This document shows, in pieces, positions 45,199 to 53,771 of a DNA stretch of 64,000 nt (position 1 is its first letter; every line of letters starts with the position of its first letter). Under the pieces are notes generated by a model. It was not told the origin of the DNA and searched no databases. It was given only the letters and a program-made list of their open reading frames with translations. Both the position numbers and the translations under genes were made by a program. Source of the stretch: Candidatus Brevundimonas colombiensis. Lineage in GTDB: Bacteria; Pseudomonadota; Alphaproteobacteria; Caulobacterales; Caulobacteraceae. The stretch is taken from assembly GCA_029202665.1 (NCBI GenBank), contig CP119326.1, positions 2,852,001 through 2,916,000 on the forward strand, in the 5' to 3' direction.

Positions 45199-45635
45199 TA
45201 CGCGGCTTTCAACGCATCCCAGCCCTTGCAGGCCAGTTGAATGGAGCGAGGCACCGTGGCCTCGGTCGAATATCGGATCACGCTGGCCCGAGAGATGCCC
45301 AGGGCTTCGGCGGCCGCCGTGGCGGAGAAACCGTTGCGAAGACGCCATTCCAGGAACGACCGCGTATCCTCCCTGCCCCAGGCCGACAGGCTGTCGAGCC
45401 ACAGGGAGTCGGCGCCGATCTCGATGTCGCCGGGCCAGACCAGACTATGACCCCAATCGCCCAGATCGACGGCCGTGAAGACGGCCGGATCGCGCAACGC
45501 CTCGAACGCCTTGCCCTCCAGCGTCCTGGTCAGGTCGATCCGTGCCTCGCGACCGTCGCCCCAGAGCAGATCCAGCCAGCAGGGCGCGGACGCCTTGACT
45601 ACGGTCAGTTCATGTTGGTCTTCGACGCCCATCAT
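45198..45635 (-). CDS. DUF2442 protein with helix-turn-helix
   Basis: A 145-residue protein. The N-terminal half (about 10-85) follows the DUF2442 pattern (VVKASAPCWLDLLWGDGREARIDLTR, AVDLGDWGHSLVW...). The C-terminal half holds a helix-turn-helix (FSATAAAEALGISRASVIRYS). Genes for DUF2442 and DUF4160 are commonly adjacent and have been considered toxin-antitoxin-like; here DUF4160 is upstream with a four-base overlap. The helix-turn-helix fits a regulatory or antitoxin role. Function unproven. Confidence 0.8.
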   Translation of the reverse strand: MMGVEDQHELTVVKASAPCWLDLLWGDGREARIDLTRTLEGKAFEALRDPAVFTAVDLGDWGHSLVWPGDIEIGADSLWLDSLSAWGREDTRSFLEWRLRNGFSATAAAEALGISRASVIRYSTEATVPRSIQLACKGWDALKAA

Positions 45636-45859
45636 GGGTTCAACTCGTTCCAGGTGTCCGCCAACTCGCCCCGCCGCTCGCTGGCCCAGGCGATGGCGGC
45701 GGCGAGCGATCTCGCATCATAGGTTCCTATGATGACCTCCAGGGTGGCGATTGCAACCGAACACCGCCAGCCGCGCCCCTCGACGTGGAAGTGCGGCACG
45801 CCATGATCGCGGCCATAGACGGCGATCTTCCAGGCCGGCGCTCGGTGCAGCGTCACCAT
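45632..45859 (-). CDS. DUF4160 family protein
   Basis: A 75-residue protein with the DUF4160 core AVYGRDHGVPHFHVEGRGWRCSVAIATLEVI, including the conserved HFHV. It is small, with a length usual for the family. It overlaps DUF2442 by four bases and starts eight bases after the cystathionine beta-synthase gene ends. Proposed to form a module with DUF2442; biochemical role unknown. Confidence 0.85.
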   Translation of the reverse strand: MVTLHRAPAWKIAVYGRDHGVPHFHVEGRGWRCSVAIATLEVIIGTYDARSLAAAIAWASERRGELADTWNELNP

Positions 45860-45867
45860 GAACGAGC

Positions 45868-47268
45868 CTAGCGATTCAGGCTCAGGTGGTTGATCAGGTC
45901 GGTGCGGGTGATCAGGCCGACGAAGGTTTCGCCGTCCAGCACGATGGCCACGCGGTCGCGGTCGAAGACGGGGATCAGGGCGTCCAGCGGTTCGTTGACC
46001 TGAACCGTGTCCAGATCGCGCGTCATGGCCGAGGACACCGGCTTGGCGAACCGTTCCTTGCGCGTGATCTCGTCGGTGTTCATCACCTGGATCAGGTCGC
46101 TTTCGTCCAGAATGCCGACCAGCCGCCCGTCGTCGATGATCGGCAGCTGGGACACGTCGGCGCCCTTCATCCGCTTGAAGGCGGTGTCCAGCGTATCGCC
46201 GGGTCCGGCGACGACCACATCGCCCTTCTCGTATTTGCGGTTGATCAGGTCCGACAGGTCGCCGTGGATTTCGCGCTCGCCCAGCCCCTGATCGGCCAGC
46301 CAGGCGTCGTTATAAACCTTGGACAGATACTTGGCCCCGGTGTCGCAGACGAAGGTGACGCAGGTCTTGGCTTCCGTCTGCTCGCGGCACCAGCGCAGGG
46401 CCGTCGCGATCAGGGTGCCGGACGACGACCCCGCCAGAATGCCTTCCTTCAGCAGCAGTTCGCGCGCCGTGGCGATGGCCTCGGCGTCGGGGATGGAATA
46501 GGCCTTGTCGATCAGGCTCATGTCCGCCGTGTCGGGCACGAAGTTCTGGCCGATGCCCTCGACCGTATAGCCGCCCTCCGGCCCCGGCACGCCGTCGTTG
46601 ACGATGCCCGCCAGGGTCGAGCCGACAGGGTCGGCCAGGATGATCTGGGCCTTCGATCCCACGCTCTTCAGATAGCGGGCCGTGCCGGTGATGGTGCCGC
46701 CCGAGCCGATGCCGGCGACGAAGGCGTCGATGTCGCCGTCCGTTTGCTCCCAGATTTCCGGCCCCGTCGTCTTCACATGGGCGTCGGCGTTCGACTGGTT
46801 GGCGAACTGATTGACGTAATAGGCGCCGGGAATGGCCTGCGACAGGCGCTCGGCCATGTCGGTGTAATATTCCGGGTGGCCGTGCGGCACGTCCGAACGG
46901 GTCAGGCGAACATCGGCGCCCATGGCCCTGAGATGCTGGATCTTTTCCTTGGACATCTTGTCCGGGATGACCAGAAGCACCTTATATCCCCGTGCACGGC
47001 CCACCAGCGTCAGGGCCAGGCCCGTGTTGCCGGCCGTCGCCTCCACGATCGTGCCGCCTTCCTTCAGCCAGCCTTCCCGCTCGGCCGCGTCCAGCATCTC
47101 CACCGCGATCCGGTCCTTGATCGAGCCGCCGGGGTTCTGGGATTCCAGCTTGAGCAGCAGGCGGCACGGGCCGGTGTCGATCTTCGTCACCTCCACCATC
47201 GGCGTCTTGCCGATCAGATCCAGCGGCGACGACACGGTCGCGCTCAGGGCGGGGGCGTTGAGGGACAT
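45868..47268 (-). CDS. cbs: Cystathionine beta-synthase with CBS domains
   Basis: A 466-residue PLP enzyme that joins serine and homocysteine into cystathionine, first step of reverse transsulfuration. The fold-type II catalytic part (1-330) has PLP-Lys51 in GGSIKDRIA, the ATAGNTG substrate loop and GSGGTITG. Two CBS modules follow (about 340-462). No heme-binding N-terminus is present, as usual in bacteria. GGAG before the ATG at 47268 sets the start. It heads a minus-strand operon with DUF4160, DUF2442 and the gamma-family enzyme, and is divergent from rnr. Confidence 0.93.
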   Translation of the reverse strand: MSLNAPALSATVSSPLDLIGKTPMVEVTKIDTGPCRLLLKLESQNPGGSIKDRIAVEMLDAAEREGWLKEGGTIVEATAGNTGLALTLVGRARGYKVLLVIPDKMSKEKIQHLRAMGADVRLTRSDVPHGHPEYYTDMAERLSQAIPGAYYVNQFANQSNADAHVKTTGPEIWEQTDGDIDAFVAGIGSGGTITGTARYLKSVGSKAQIILADPVGSTLAGIVNDGVPGPEGGYTVEGIGQNFVPDTADMSLIDKAYSIPDAEAIATARELLLKEGILAGSSSGTLIATALRWCREQTEAKTCVTFVCDTGAKYLSKVYNDAWLADQGLGEREIHGDLSDLINRKYEKGDVVVAGPGDTLDTAFKRMKGADVSQLPIIDDGRLVGILDESDLIQVMNTDEITRKERFAKPVSSAMTRDLDTVQVNEPLDALIPVFDRDRVAIVLDGETFVGLITRTDLINHLSLNR

Positions 47269-47386
47269 CGAAGACTCCATTCGGGATCGGCGCAAGCTGA
47301 CGCCCTGCCTTCACAGGGTCAACTCACGCAAGTTTTGACCTTCAAGATTTGACCAAATGGCGCGGTTCCGCGCTACGAAAGACATA

Positions 47387-49696
47387 ATGACCAATTCATC
47401 CAAGAGGCCGCCCGCCGGTCTCCCCGACAAAGACACGCTCGTCGCGTTCCTGCGCGAGGCCGGATCGGCCGAGAAGACCGATATCGCCCGCCACTTCGGG
47501 CTGAAGGGCGGCGACCGCCGGGCCTTGCGCGAAATGATCCGCGAACTTGAAGCCGAAGGCCGGCTGGGCAAGCGCGGCCGCAAGGGCTTTTCCGAGGCCG
47601 GCGCCCTGCCCCCCGTCGGCGTCGCCGATGTGATCGAGCGCGATGCGGACGGCGAACTGTACGTCCGTCTGGTCGAGGCCAGCCCCGACGCGCCCCACGC
47701 CCTGCTGATCCCCGACAAGACCAAGGCCGCGCCAGGCATGGGCGACCGCGTGCTAGTCAAATTCCAGCGCGGCGCCGAGGGCTGGGAGGCGCGGCTGATC
47801 AAGAAGCTGGACGTCGGGACCAACCGCGTCCTGGGCGTGATCCGCAAATCGGCGCGCGAAACCCGCGTCGAGCCGGTCGACCGCCGATCCAAGGACGTGC
47901 TGCTGGTGCCCCTGGCCCAGTCCGGCGACCTGCGTGACGGCGATCTGGTGCTGGCCGCCGTCGAGAAAGGCGACCAGCGTTATGGTCCCAAGCGCGGCAA
48001 GATTCTGGAGCATATCGGCAAGGAGGACGATCCCCGCGCCGCCTCCCTGATCGCCATCTACGCCCACAGCATCCCGACCGGCTTCTCCGAGGCCGTCGAG
48101 CGCGAGGCCGAGGATCAGGCCCTGCCGACCCTCAAGGGCCGCGAGGACCTGCGCGAGGTGCCCTTCATCACCATCGACCCCGCCGATGCGCGCGACCACG
48201 ACGACGCCGTCTATGCCGCCCGCGACGAAGACCCCAAGAACCCCGGCGGCTGGATCGTCTGGGTCGCCATCGCCGATGTCGCCGCCTATGTCCGGCCCGG
48301 CTCTCAGCTGGACCGCGAGGCGCGCGAAAAGGGCAACTCGACCTATTTCCCCGACCGCGTCGAGCCGATGCTGCCTGAGGTGCTGTCCAACGGCCTGTGC
48401 AGCCTGAAGGAGGGCGAGAACCGCGCCTGCATGGCCGTGCGGATGGTCTTCGACAAGGAGGGGCGCAAGACCGGCCACAGGTTCGTGCGCGGCCTAATGC
48501 GGTCGCACGCCAAGCTCAGCTACGAACAGGCCCAGGCGGCCATCGACGGCCAGACAGACGACGCCACCGGCCCGATCATGGAGGCCATCCTCTATCCGTT
48601 GTGGAACGCCTATCACACCATGCTGAAGGGCCGCCTGAAGCGCAGCCCGCTGCAGATCGAATCGGCCGAACGCCGCATCCGCATGGCGCCGGATGGCGGC
48701 ATCGCCTCCATCGAGAAGCGCACCTCGCTGGAGGCCCACCGGCTGATCGAAGAAATGATGATCCAGGCCAACGTCTGCGCCGCTGAGACCCTGGAGCAGA
48801 AGAAGACGCCCCTGATCTACCGCATCCACGACGCGCCCAGTCAGGAGAAGATCTTCAATCTGGCCGACTTCCTGCACACCATCGGCAAGCCGTGGAACAA
48901 GGGCGAGCCGGGCACGACCAAGCGGTTCAACAAGCTGCTGGACGAGACGCGCGACACCGAACACGCCGACGTGGTCAACGAGGTGGTCCTGCGCACCCAG
49001 ATGCAGGCCATCTACAGCCCCGAGAACGTGGGCCACTTTGGCTTAAACCTGGACCGCTACGCCCACTTCACCTCGCCGATCCGGCGTTATTCCGACCTGA
49101 TCGTCCACCGCGGCCTGATCCGCGCGCTGGGCCTGGGCAAGGACGGGCTGACGGATCGCGAGATCGCCGAACTGCCCGCTATCGCCGAACAGGTGACGAC
49201 GACCGAGCGCCGCTCCATGGCCGCCGAGCGCGACGCCATGGACCGCTACATCGCCGCCTATCTGGAGGAGCACATCGGCGCGACCTTCAACGGGCGCATC
49301 ACCGGCGTCACCCGGTTCGGCCTGTTCATCCGGCTGGAGGACACGGGCGCGGACGGTCTGGTCCCCGTCTCGACGCTGGGCAGCGAATATTTCACCCACG
49401 ACGACCGCGCCCACGCCCTGGTCGGAGAACGCACCGGCAAACGCTTCACCCTGGGCCGAATGGTCGAGGTCAAGCTGCGCGAGGCCACGCCCGTCACCGG
49501 CGGACTGGTGTTCGAAATGCTGAGCGAGCCCGAGCCCCGCGATCCCAACGCCCCGGCCCCGCGCTATGGCGTCCGCGGACGCGGTGGCGATGGCCCGCCC
49601 ATGCGCGGCAAGAACCGTCCTGGCGGCCCCAAGCCCCGCAACGGCTCCAAACCCTCTGGCGGCCTGAAGGGCGTCCGCAAAGGTAAACGGAAGTGA
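47387..49696 (+). CDS. rnr: Ribonuclease R
   Basis: A 769-residue 3'-5' exoribonuclease that degrades structured RNA. An N-terminal winged-helix-like region (LVAFLREAGSAEKTDIARHFGL), cold-shock domains, the RNB catalytic domain with ITIDPADARDHDDAVYA and the YFPDRVEPMLPE segment, an S1 domain (GRITGVTRFGLFIRLEDTGADGLV) and a basic Gly/Pro/Lys tail are present. The start at 47387 (MTNSSKRPP) is preferred over ATG 47357. It is divergent from cbs. Confidence 0.95.
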   Translation: MTNSSKRPPAGLPDKDTLVAFLREAGSAEKTDIARHFGLKGGDRRALREMIRELEAEGRLGKRGRKGFSEAGALPPVGVADVIERDADGELYVRLVEASPDAPHALLIPDKTKAAPGMGDRVLVKFQRGAEGWEARLIKKLDVGTNRVLGVIRKSARETRVEPVDRRSKDVLLVPLAQSGDLRDGDLVLAAVEKGDQRYGPKRGKILEHIGKEDDPRAASLIAIYAHSIPTGFSEAVEREAEDQALPTLKGREDLREVPFITIDPADARDHDDAVYAARDEDPKNPGGWIVWVAIADVAAYVRPGSQLDREAREKGNSTYFPDRVEPMLPEVLSNGLCSLKEGENRACMAVRMVFDKEGRKTGHRFVRGLMRSHAKLSYEQAQAAIDGQTDDATGPIMEAILYPLWNAYHTMLKGRLKRSPLQIESAERRIRMAPDGGIASIEKRTSLEAHRLIEEMMIQANVCAAETLEQKKTPLIYRIHDAPSQEKIFNLADFLHTIGKPWNKGEPGTTKRFNKLLDETRDTEHADVVNEVVLRTQMQAIYSPENVGHFGLNLDRYAHFTSPIRRYSDLIVHRGLIRALGLGKDGLTDREIAELPAIAEQVTTTERRSMAAERDAMDRYIAAYLEEHIGATFNGRITGVTRFGLFIRLEDTGADGLVPVSTLGSEYFTHDDRAHALVGERTGKRFTLGRMVEVKLREATPVTGGLVFEMLSEPEPRDPNAPAPRYGVRGRGGDGPPMRGKNRPGGPKPRNGSKPSGGLKGVRKGKRK

Positions 49697-49707
49697 CCCG
49701 AACATCC

Positions 49708-49830
49708 GCTCATCCCGGCGAAAGCCGGAACCCAGTCCTGTGGGCGATAGGCGTCCGAGATGATGCGCGCGCCAGGGTTCCGGCCGCCGGTGCAGACGAG
49801 AGCACTGGGTCCCGGCTTTCGCCGGGATGA
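49708..49830. repeat. Inverted-repeat doublet, family C
   Basis: A 123-base element with ends GCTCATCCCGGCGAAAGCCGG and CCGGCTTTCGCCGGGATGA around a core. It matches the plan of the element at 58889. Its right end includes the ATG of the next gene. Confidence 0.65.
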
Positions 49831-50546
49831 ACGGAATGAGAGATCAACCCTTCGACGCCGCTCAGGATTTGGCCGACGCCCCGCGCGTGTCGCGCGCGCG
49901 TCAGAGGCCCAAGGACGCCGCGACCCTGATCCTGACGCGGGGCGGCGAGACGCCCGAGGTGCTTATGGGGCGCCGGGCGCCGGGGCATGTGTTCATGGCT
50001 TCGAAATGGGTGTTTCCGGGCGGGCGGATCGACCGCAGCGACTTCACCGCCGCCGCAACGGGCGATCTGTCGTCAGACGTGGCCCGGCGGCTGGAGAACG
50101 AACTGCCGGCGCGGCGCGCCCGCGCCCTGGCCCTGACGGCGGTGCGCGAGACGTTCGAGGAGACGGGCCTGATCCTGGGCCGGTCCGCGCCAAGCACATC
50201 TGTCGCCGGGCCATGGCGCGACTATCGTCAGGCGGGCGCCCTGCCCGATCTGTCGGTCCTGACCTATGTGGCCCGCGCCATCACGCCGCCCGGCCGTACG
50301 CGGCGGTTCGACGCCCGGTTCTTCATGGCGCCGGCCGAGGCGCTGCTGACGCCCGAACCGACGGCCGGATCGGGCGAACTGGACGAGATCGCCTGGCTTC
50401 CTCTGGATCGGGCGCGGGCGCTGGATCTGCCCGCCATCACGCGGTTCGTGCTGGGGGAACTGGCCGAGCGGCTGGCCCAGCCGAACCGCCCCCTGCCCTT
50501 CGTGCGCATGGTGCACGGGCGGCATCTGGTCGATCACAGGGACTGA
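49827..50546 (+). CDS. Nudix hydrolase, NUDT19-like
   Basis: A 239-residue Nudix protein. The catalytic part AVRETFEETGL (REx2EExG) is present, preceded by WVFPGGRIDRSD at an unusual distance, with about 30 inserted residues, as in the NUDT7/NUDT19 group that acts on CoA-type compounds. Substrate is not certain. The ATG at 49827 lies in the right end of a family C repeat; ATG 49836 (MRDQPFD) is an in-frame alternative. It is followed after four bases by the DUF5990 gene. Confidence 0.87.
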   Translation: MNGMRDQPFDAAQDLADAPRVSRARQRPKDAATLILTRGGETPEVLMGRRAPGHVFMASKWVFPGGRIDRSDFTAAATGDLSSDVARRLENELPARRARALALTAVRETFEETGLILGRSAPSTSVAGPWRDYRQAGALPDLSVLTYVARAITPPGRTRRFDARFFMAPAEALLTPEPTAGSGELDEIAWLPLDRARALDLPAITRFVLGELAERLAQPNRPLPFVRMVHGRHLVDHRD

Positions 50547-50550
50547 CGTC

Positions 50551-50964
50551 ATGACCGGCGCCGCCATCATCCTGCGCCTGACCATCGCCGATCCGGTCGC
50601 GGGCGTCGCCTACAGCCTGCAGGACAAGGCGAACAGGCCTATCGATTCGCGCACCGCCCACGACGGTCCGATCCATTTCGATGTCCCGATCACCCTGTCC
50701 GATGACGGGCGTCCGACGGGTCCTTTCGTGCGGCGCGAGGGGCCGACGCGGCGGTTCGTCTATATCGCCATCGGAACCTCGGCGGGTCAGCACGACAGCG
50801 TCTGGAGCCGCCGCGCCAAGATCGACGTCCACGACATTTCCGCCGACCTTCTGGCTCTGGCGCGTCAGGGTCATGTCCTGGAAGTCGTCCTGCCCGGTCG
50901 CGCCAAGGACGACGGCCCGGCCTGCGCCACCGTGCGCCCGCTTCAGACCTGGCGCGCCGTCTGA
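50551..50964 (+). CDS. DUF5990 family protein
   Basis: A 137-residue protein of the DUF5990 kind: LRLTIADPVAGVAYSLQDK, then GPFVRREGPTRRFVYIAIGTSAGQHDSVWSRRAKIDVHDI. It is made mostly of beta strands and has no signal or known catalytic residue. It is tightly coupled to the Nudix gene upstream. Function unknown; family call from remembered pattern. Confidence 0.7.
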   Translation: MTGAAIILRLTIADPVAGVAYSLQDKANRPIDSRTAHDGPIHFDVPITLSDDGRPTGPFVRREGPTRRFVYIAIGTSAGQHDSVWSRRAKIDVHDISADLLALARQGHVLEVVLPGRAKDDGPACATVRPLQTWRAV

Positions 50965-50968
50965 ACCC

Positions 50969-51535
50969 TCAGTCAGCCAACGGCCGGGTCAGGTCGAACT
51001 CGACACGGAAATGCCGGTTGGGGCGCCTCAGTTCATAGGCGAACATCCCTGCGGGATGGACCTCCATCGCCCAGACGTTGGTCGTCGAGACCGCCGCGTC
51101 ATTGGCGTTGAGCAGGGCGATCGATTCGGCGTCGACCGGGAACGTCTGCCGCTCGGCCGTGCCGGCGCTGGCCGTGTCGCCGCCGTACCAATGCAGGACA
51201 TCGGTCGTTCCGTCTTGGTGCCTGTGATCGTGTTTCAGCCGAAGGCCGGTATCCGTACGGGTCACGACCCAGGTGCGCGACCGGTCCGCGCCCACCGCGA
51301 AGGGAATGCGGACCTCATCCGCCGAACAGTCGCGCACATGCATGACCAGCCGCTCGCTGGCGAATCCGGCGTCGGCGGCGTCGGTCGTGACGACCCGGCC
51401 TTCGAATCGCTGGCCGCACAGCGCGTTCAGTCGCGCCATGAAATCGTCCTGAGCCGGAGCCGAGGATGCGGCCGCGACACCGGCGGGCGACAGGGAAACC
51501 AGGGCCGCAGCGGCCAGCAGGGGTGCGATTTTCAT
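50969..51535 (-). CDS. Exported protein of unknown function
   Basis: A 188-residue protein with signal peptide (ending near AGVAAASSA). The mature part has two Cys (ALCGQRFEG, RDCSADEV) that may form a disulfide, and a beta-rich middle with LRLKHDHRHQDGTTDVLHWYGGDT. Near the end are MFAYELRRPNRHFRVEFDL. Conserved-looking but no family name assigned. It is convergent with the DUF5990 gene and divergent from rpmG. Confidence 0.75.
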   Translation of the reverse strand: MKIAPLLAAAALVSLSPAGVAAASSAPAQDDFMARLNALCGQRFEGRVVTTDAADAGFASERLVMHVRDCSADEVRIPFAVGADRSRTWVVTRTDTGLRLKHDHRHQDGTTDVLHWYGGDTASAGTAERQTFPVDAESIALLNANDAAVSTTNVWAMEVHPAGMFAYELRRPNRHFRVEFDLTRPLAD

Positions 51536-51585
51536 GGCGTCACCCTAACTGTACGGACGACCGCATCAACGCGGCATCGCGACCG

Positions 51586-51613
51586 TTGACTTTGGGGCGA
51601 TCCTGAGTATGTT
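51586..51613 (+). promoter_or_regulatory. Candidate promoter of rpmG
   Basis: TTGACT, a 16-base spacer and TATGTT precede rpmG by about 50 bases. The -35 matches the housekeeping consensus well and the -10 less so. A ribosome site (AGAGG) precedes the ATG at 51662. Confidence 0.45.
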
Positions 51614-51661
51614 CCGCGCCTCTTATTTTAAGCGGCTTTCGCCGTCGCAGAGGTAATTCCG

Positions 51662-51829
51662 ATGGCCAAACCGGCTTCCATCAAGATCCGCCTGAACTCC
51701 ACGGCCGACACCGGCTTCTTCTATGTCACCAAGAAGAACGCCCGCACCATGACCGAAAAGATGGTCGTCAAGAAGTATGACCCGGTCGTGCGCAAGCACG
51801 TCGAGTTCAAGGAAGGCAAGATCAAGTAA
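51662..51829 (+). CDS. rpmG: Ribosomal protein bL33
   Basis: A 55-residue bL33. It begins MAKPASIKIRLNSTADTGFF and continues YVTKKNARTMTEKMVVKKYDPVVRKHVEFKEGKIK. It is the alphaproteobacterial form without the four zinc-binding Cys of the C+ type, so it is made under all zinc conditions. A terminator follows after 24 bases. Confidence 0.97.
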   Translation: MAKPASIKIRLNSTADTGFFYVTKKNARTMTEKMVVKKYDPVVRKHVEFKEGKIK

Positions 51830-51852
51830 ACACTTGATCGGCTGAAATCGAT

Positions 51853-51886
51853 AACGCCCGGCTGGTCTCCAGCCGGGCGTTTTTTG
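51853..51886 (+). terminator. Intrinsic terminator after rpmG
   Basis: ACGCCCGGCTGG / CCAGCCGGGCGT stem with a TCT loop followed by TTTTTT. Strong, classic structure. Confidence 0.9.
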
Positions 51887-51902
51887 TTGTGGCGATGGCG
51901 TT

Positions 51903-51933
51903 CGTCATCTTCGGGCTCGACCCTAGGATGACG
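51903..51933. repeat. Short degenerate palindrome, family B
   Basis: CGTCATCTTCGGGCTCGACCCTAGGATGACGG, with reduced symmetry between the two halves compared with other family B copies. It lies between the rpmG terminator and the end of pleD. Confidence 0.5.
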
Positions 51934-51941
51934 GATGGGCG

Positions 51942-53303
51942 TTAAGCCGCCTTGGCGATGACCTTGTTGCGACCGGCGGCCTTGGCCTCATAGACCCCCT
52001 CGTCGGCGCGTTTCAGCAGGCCCTCGGGCGTATCGCCGTCGCCGACGGTGGCGGCGACGCCGATCGAGATGGTGATGGTGATCTGCTCCTTGCCGCCCAT
52101 GACGCGGAACGGGGCGGAGGCGACGTCGCGGCGGATGCGTTCGGCGACGCGGCCCGCGTCCTCCAGACTGGCGCCCGGCATGACGACCACGAACTCCTCG
52201 CCCCCCATGCGACAGGGCAGGTCCACGGCGCGGACATTGGTGGCCAGGCGGACGGCGAACTCGACCAGCACCTCGTCGCCCGCATCGTGGCCGAAGCCGT
52301 CGTTGACCGACTTGAAGTGGTCGATGTCCAGCACCAGCACCGCCACCTGCGCGCCGCCCTGGGCCGCGCGGCCCACCAGGGCCTGAAGCTGGCCGGTCAT
52401 GTAGCGGCGGTTATGCAGGCCGGTCAGGGCGTCGGTGACGGCCATCTCCATGCTGCTGTCCAGCTTCTGGCGCAGGAAGTCGGTGTAACGCTTGCGCCGA
52501 ATCTGGGTGCGGACCCGCGCCGACAGCTCCTCGGTGTCGACCGGGCGCGGCAGGATGTCGGCGGCGCCCAGCTCCAGCGCCTTGACCATGCGCGGCCGCT
52601 CGGCCGGATCGACGATGGCCAGGATCGGCGCCCGCCGCGCGTCGCCCGACTTGGCATGGGCCACGATCCTGAGACCATCGAAGGCCGCCGCCGCCACATT
52701 GACGATGATCAGATCCAGCACGCCCCGCGCCGCCGCCAGCGCTGCGTCGGGATCGGATTCGATGGTGACGCGATGTTCGACGCCCAATTCCCTAGCGATT
52801 TTCTCAGCCTGGCGCAGGTCGTCGTCGACGATCAGCACGCGCCCGCCTTCGTTGCGCAGCCGGGCCGCGCCTTCCAAATCGACGCCGAGCCGCCGACCGC
52901 TCTCCTCGCGCTCGCGCAGTTCATCCATCACCTGTTTCAGCCGGGTCAGCGACTTGACCCGCGCGAACAGAATGACGTCGTCGATGGGTTTGGTCAGGAA
53001 GTCGTCGGCGCCGGCCTCCAGCCCGCGGATGCGATCCTGACGCCCATCCAGAGCGGTGACCAGAACCACCGGGATGTGACGCGTCTCGGCCTGAGCCTTC
53101 AGTCGACGGCAGGTCTCGAACCCGTCCATGCCGGGCATCATGACGTCCAGCAGGATCAGGTCGGGCTGATGCTCGACCGCCATCGCCAGGGCGGCCGCCC
53201 CATCGTTGCAGGTCAGGACGTCGTAATATTCGACCGTCAGCTTGGCCTCGAGCAGACGGACGTTCACGTCCACGTCGTCGACCACGAGGATGCGCGCGCT
53301 CAT
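51942..53303 (-). CDS. pleD: Response regulator diguanylate cyclase PleD
   Basis: A 453-residue REC-REC-GGDEF protein, nearly the length of Caulobacter PleD (454). The first receiver has phospho-acceptor Asp53 in LILLDVMMPG. In the second receiver the acceptor position is Asn202 (LIIVNVAA), so it is an adaptor. The cyclase active site is GGEEF at 367-371, and the inhibitory I-site is R358-A-V-D361, both at the PleD positions. It makes c-di-GMP at the stalked pole in Caulobacter. It overlaps divK by four bases. Confidence 0.96.
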   Translation of the reverse strand: MSARILVVDDVDVNVRLLEAKLTVEYYDVLTCNDGAAALAMAVEHQPDLILLDVMMPGMDGFETCRRLKAQAETRHIPVVLVTALDGRQDRIRGLEAGADDFLTKPIDDVILFARVKSLTRLKQVMDELREREESGRRLGVDLEGAARLRNEGGRVLIVDDDLRQAEKIARELGVEHRVTIESDPDAALAAARGVLDLIIVNVAAAAFDGLRIVAHAKSGDARRAPILAIVDPAERPRMVKALELGAADILPRPVDTEELSARVRTQIRRKRYTDFLRQKLDSSMEMAVTDALTGLHNRRYMTGQLQALVGRAAQGGAQVAVLVLDIDHFKSVNDGFGHDAGDEVLVEFAVRLATNVRAVDLPCRMGGEEFVVVMPGASLEDAGRVAERIRRDVASAPFRVMGGKEQITITISIGVAATVGDGDTPEGLLKRADEGVYEAKAAGRNKVIAKAA

Positions 53304-53665
53304 CCCAGGTGCTGCCGGATGGTTTCGAGGAAGTGCATGACCGAGATCGGCTTGGAGATATAGGCCTCGCAGCCGCCCTGGCGGATCCGCTCCTCGTCGC
53401 CCTTCATGGCGAAGGCGGTCACGGCGATGACGGGAATGTGGTTCAGCTCCTCGTCGTCCTTCAGCCATTTGGTGACTTCCAGACCCGAGATTTCCGGCAG
53501 CTGGATATCCATCAGGATCAGGTCGGGGTGGTGGGCGCGGGCCAGGGCGAGCGCCTGCAGGCCCTCGCGGGTCTGCAGGGTCTCATAGCCCTGGGAATCG
53601 AGCAGATCATGAAAAAGCTTCATGTTCAGCTCGTTATCCTCGACGATGAGGACTTTCTTGGACAT
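53300..53665 (-). CDS. divK: Single-domain response regulator DivK
   Basis: A 121-residue receiver with phospho-acceptor Asp53 (LILMDIQLPE), the acidic pair in VEDNE, and Lys in SKPIS. It is nearly identical in the visible core to Caulobacter DivK (MKLFHDLLDSQGYETLQTREGL, SGLEVTKWLKDD, GGCEAYISKPI). DivK controls CtrA through DivL/CckA and is phosphorylated by DivJ and dephosphorylated by PleC. ATG 53665 (MSKKVL) is chosen; an ATG at 53668 just before it is possible. It overlaps pleD by four bases, as in Caulobacter. Confidence 0.96.
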   Translation of the reverse strand: MSKKVLIVEDNELNMKLFHDLLDSQGYETLQTREGLQALALARAHHPDLILMDIQLPEISGLEVTKWLKDDEELNHIPVIAVTAFAMKGDEERIRQGGCEAYISKPISVMHFLETIRQHLG

Positions 53666-53732
53666 CATCACCTGACCTGCGCGCCCCTGGAACGCGGGAC
53701 GCCTCGTTGGTCGCATTGGTAGCCGGCCAGTC

Positions 53733-53769
53733 TTAAGTTGGGGTGAAGCCAAACTTACGGAGACCTTAA
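53733..53769. promoter_or_regulatory. Two CtrA-like boxes between divK and dinB
   Basis: TTAA-N7-TGAA at 53733-53747 and TTAC-N7-TTAA at 53755-53769 each differ by one base from the CtrA consensus TTAA-N7-TTAA. They lie 68-104 bases upstream of divK and just before dinB. In Caulobacter divK is a CtrA target, which supports the reading for divK. Binding is inferred. Confidence 0.5.
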
Positions 53770-53771
53770 AC

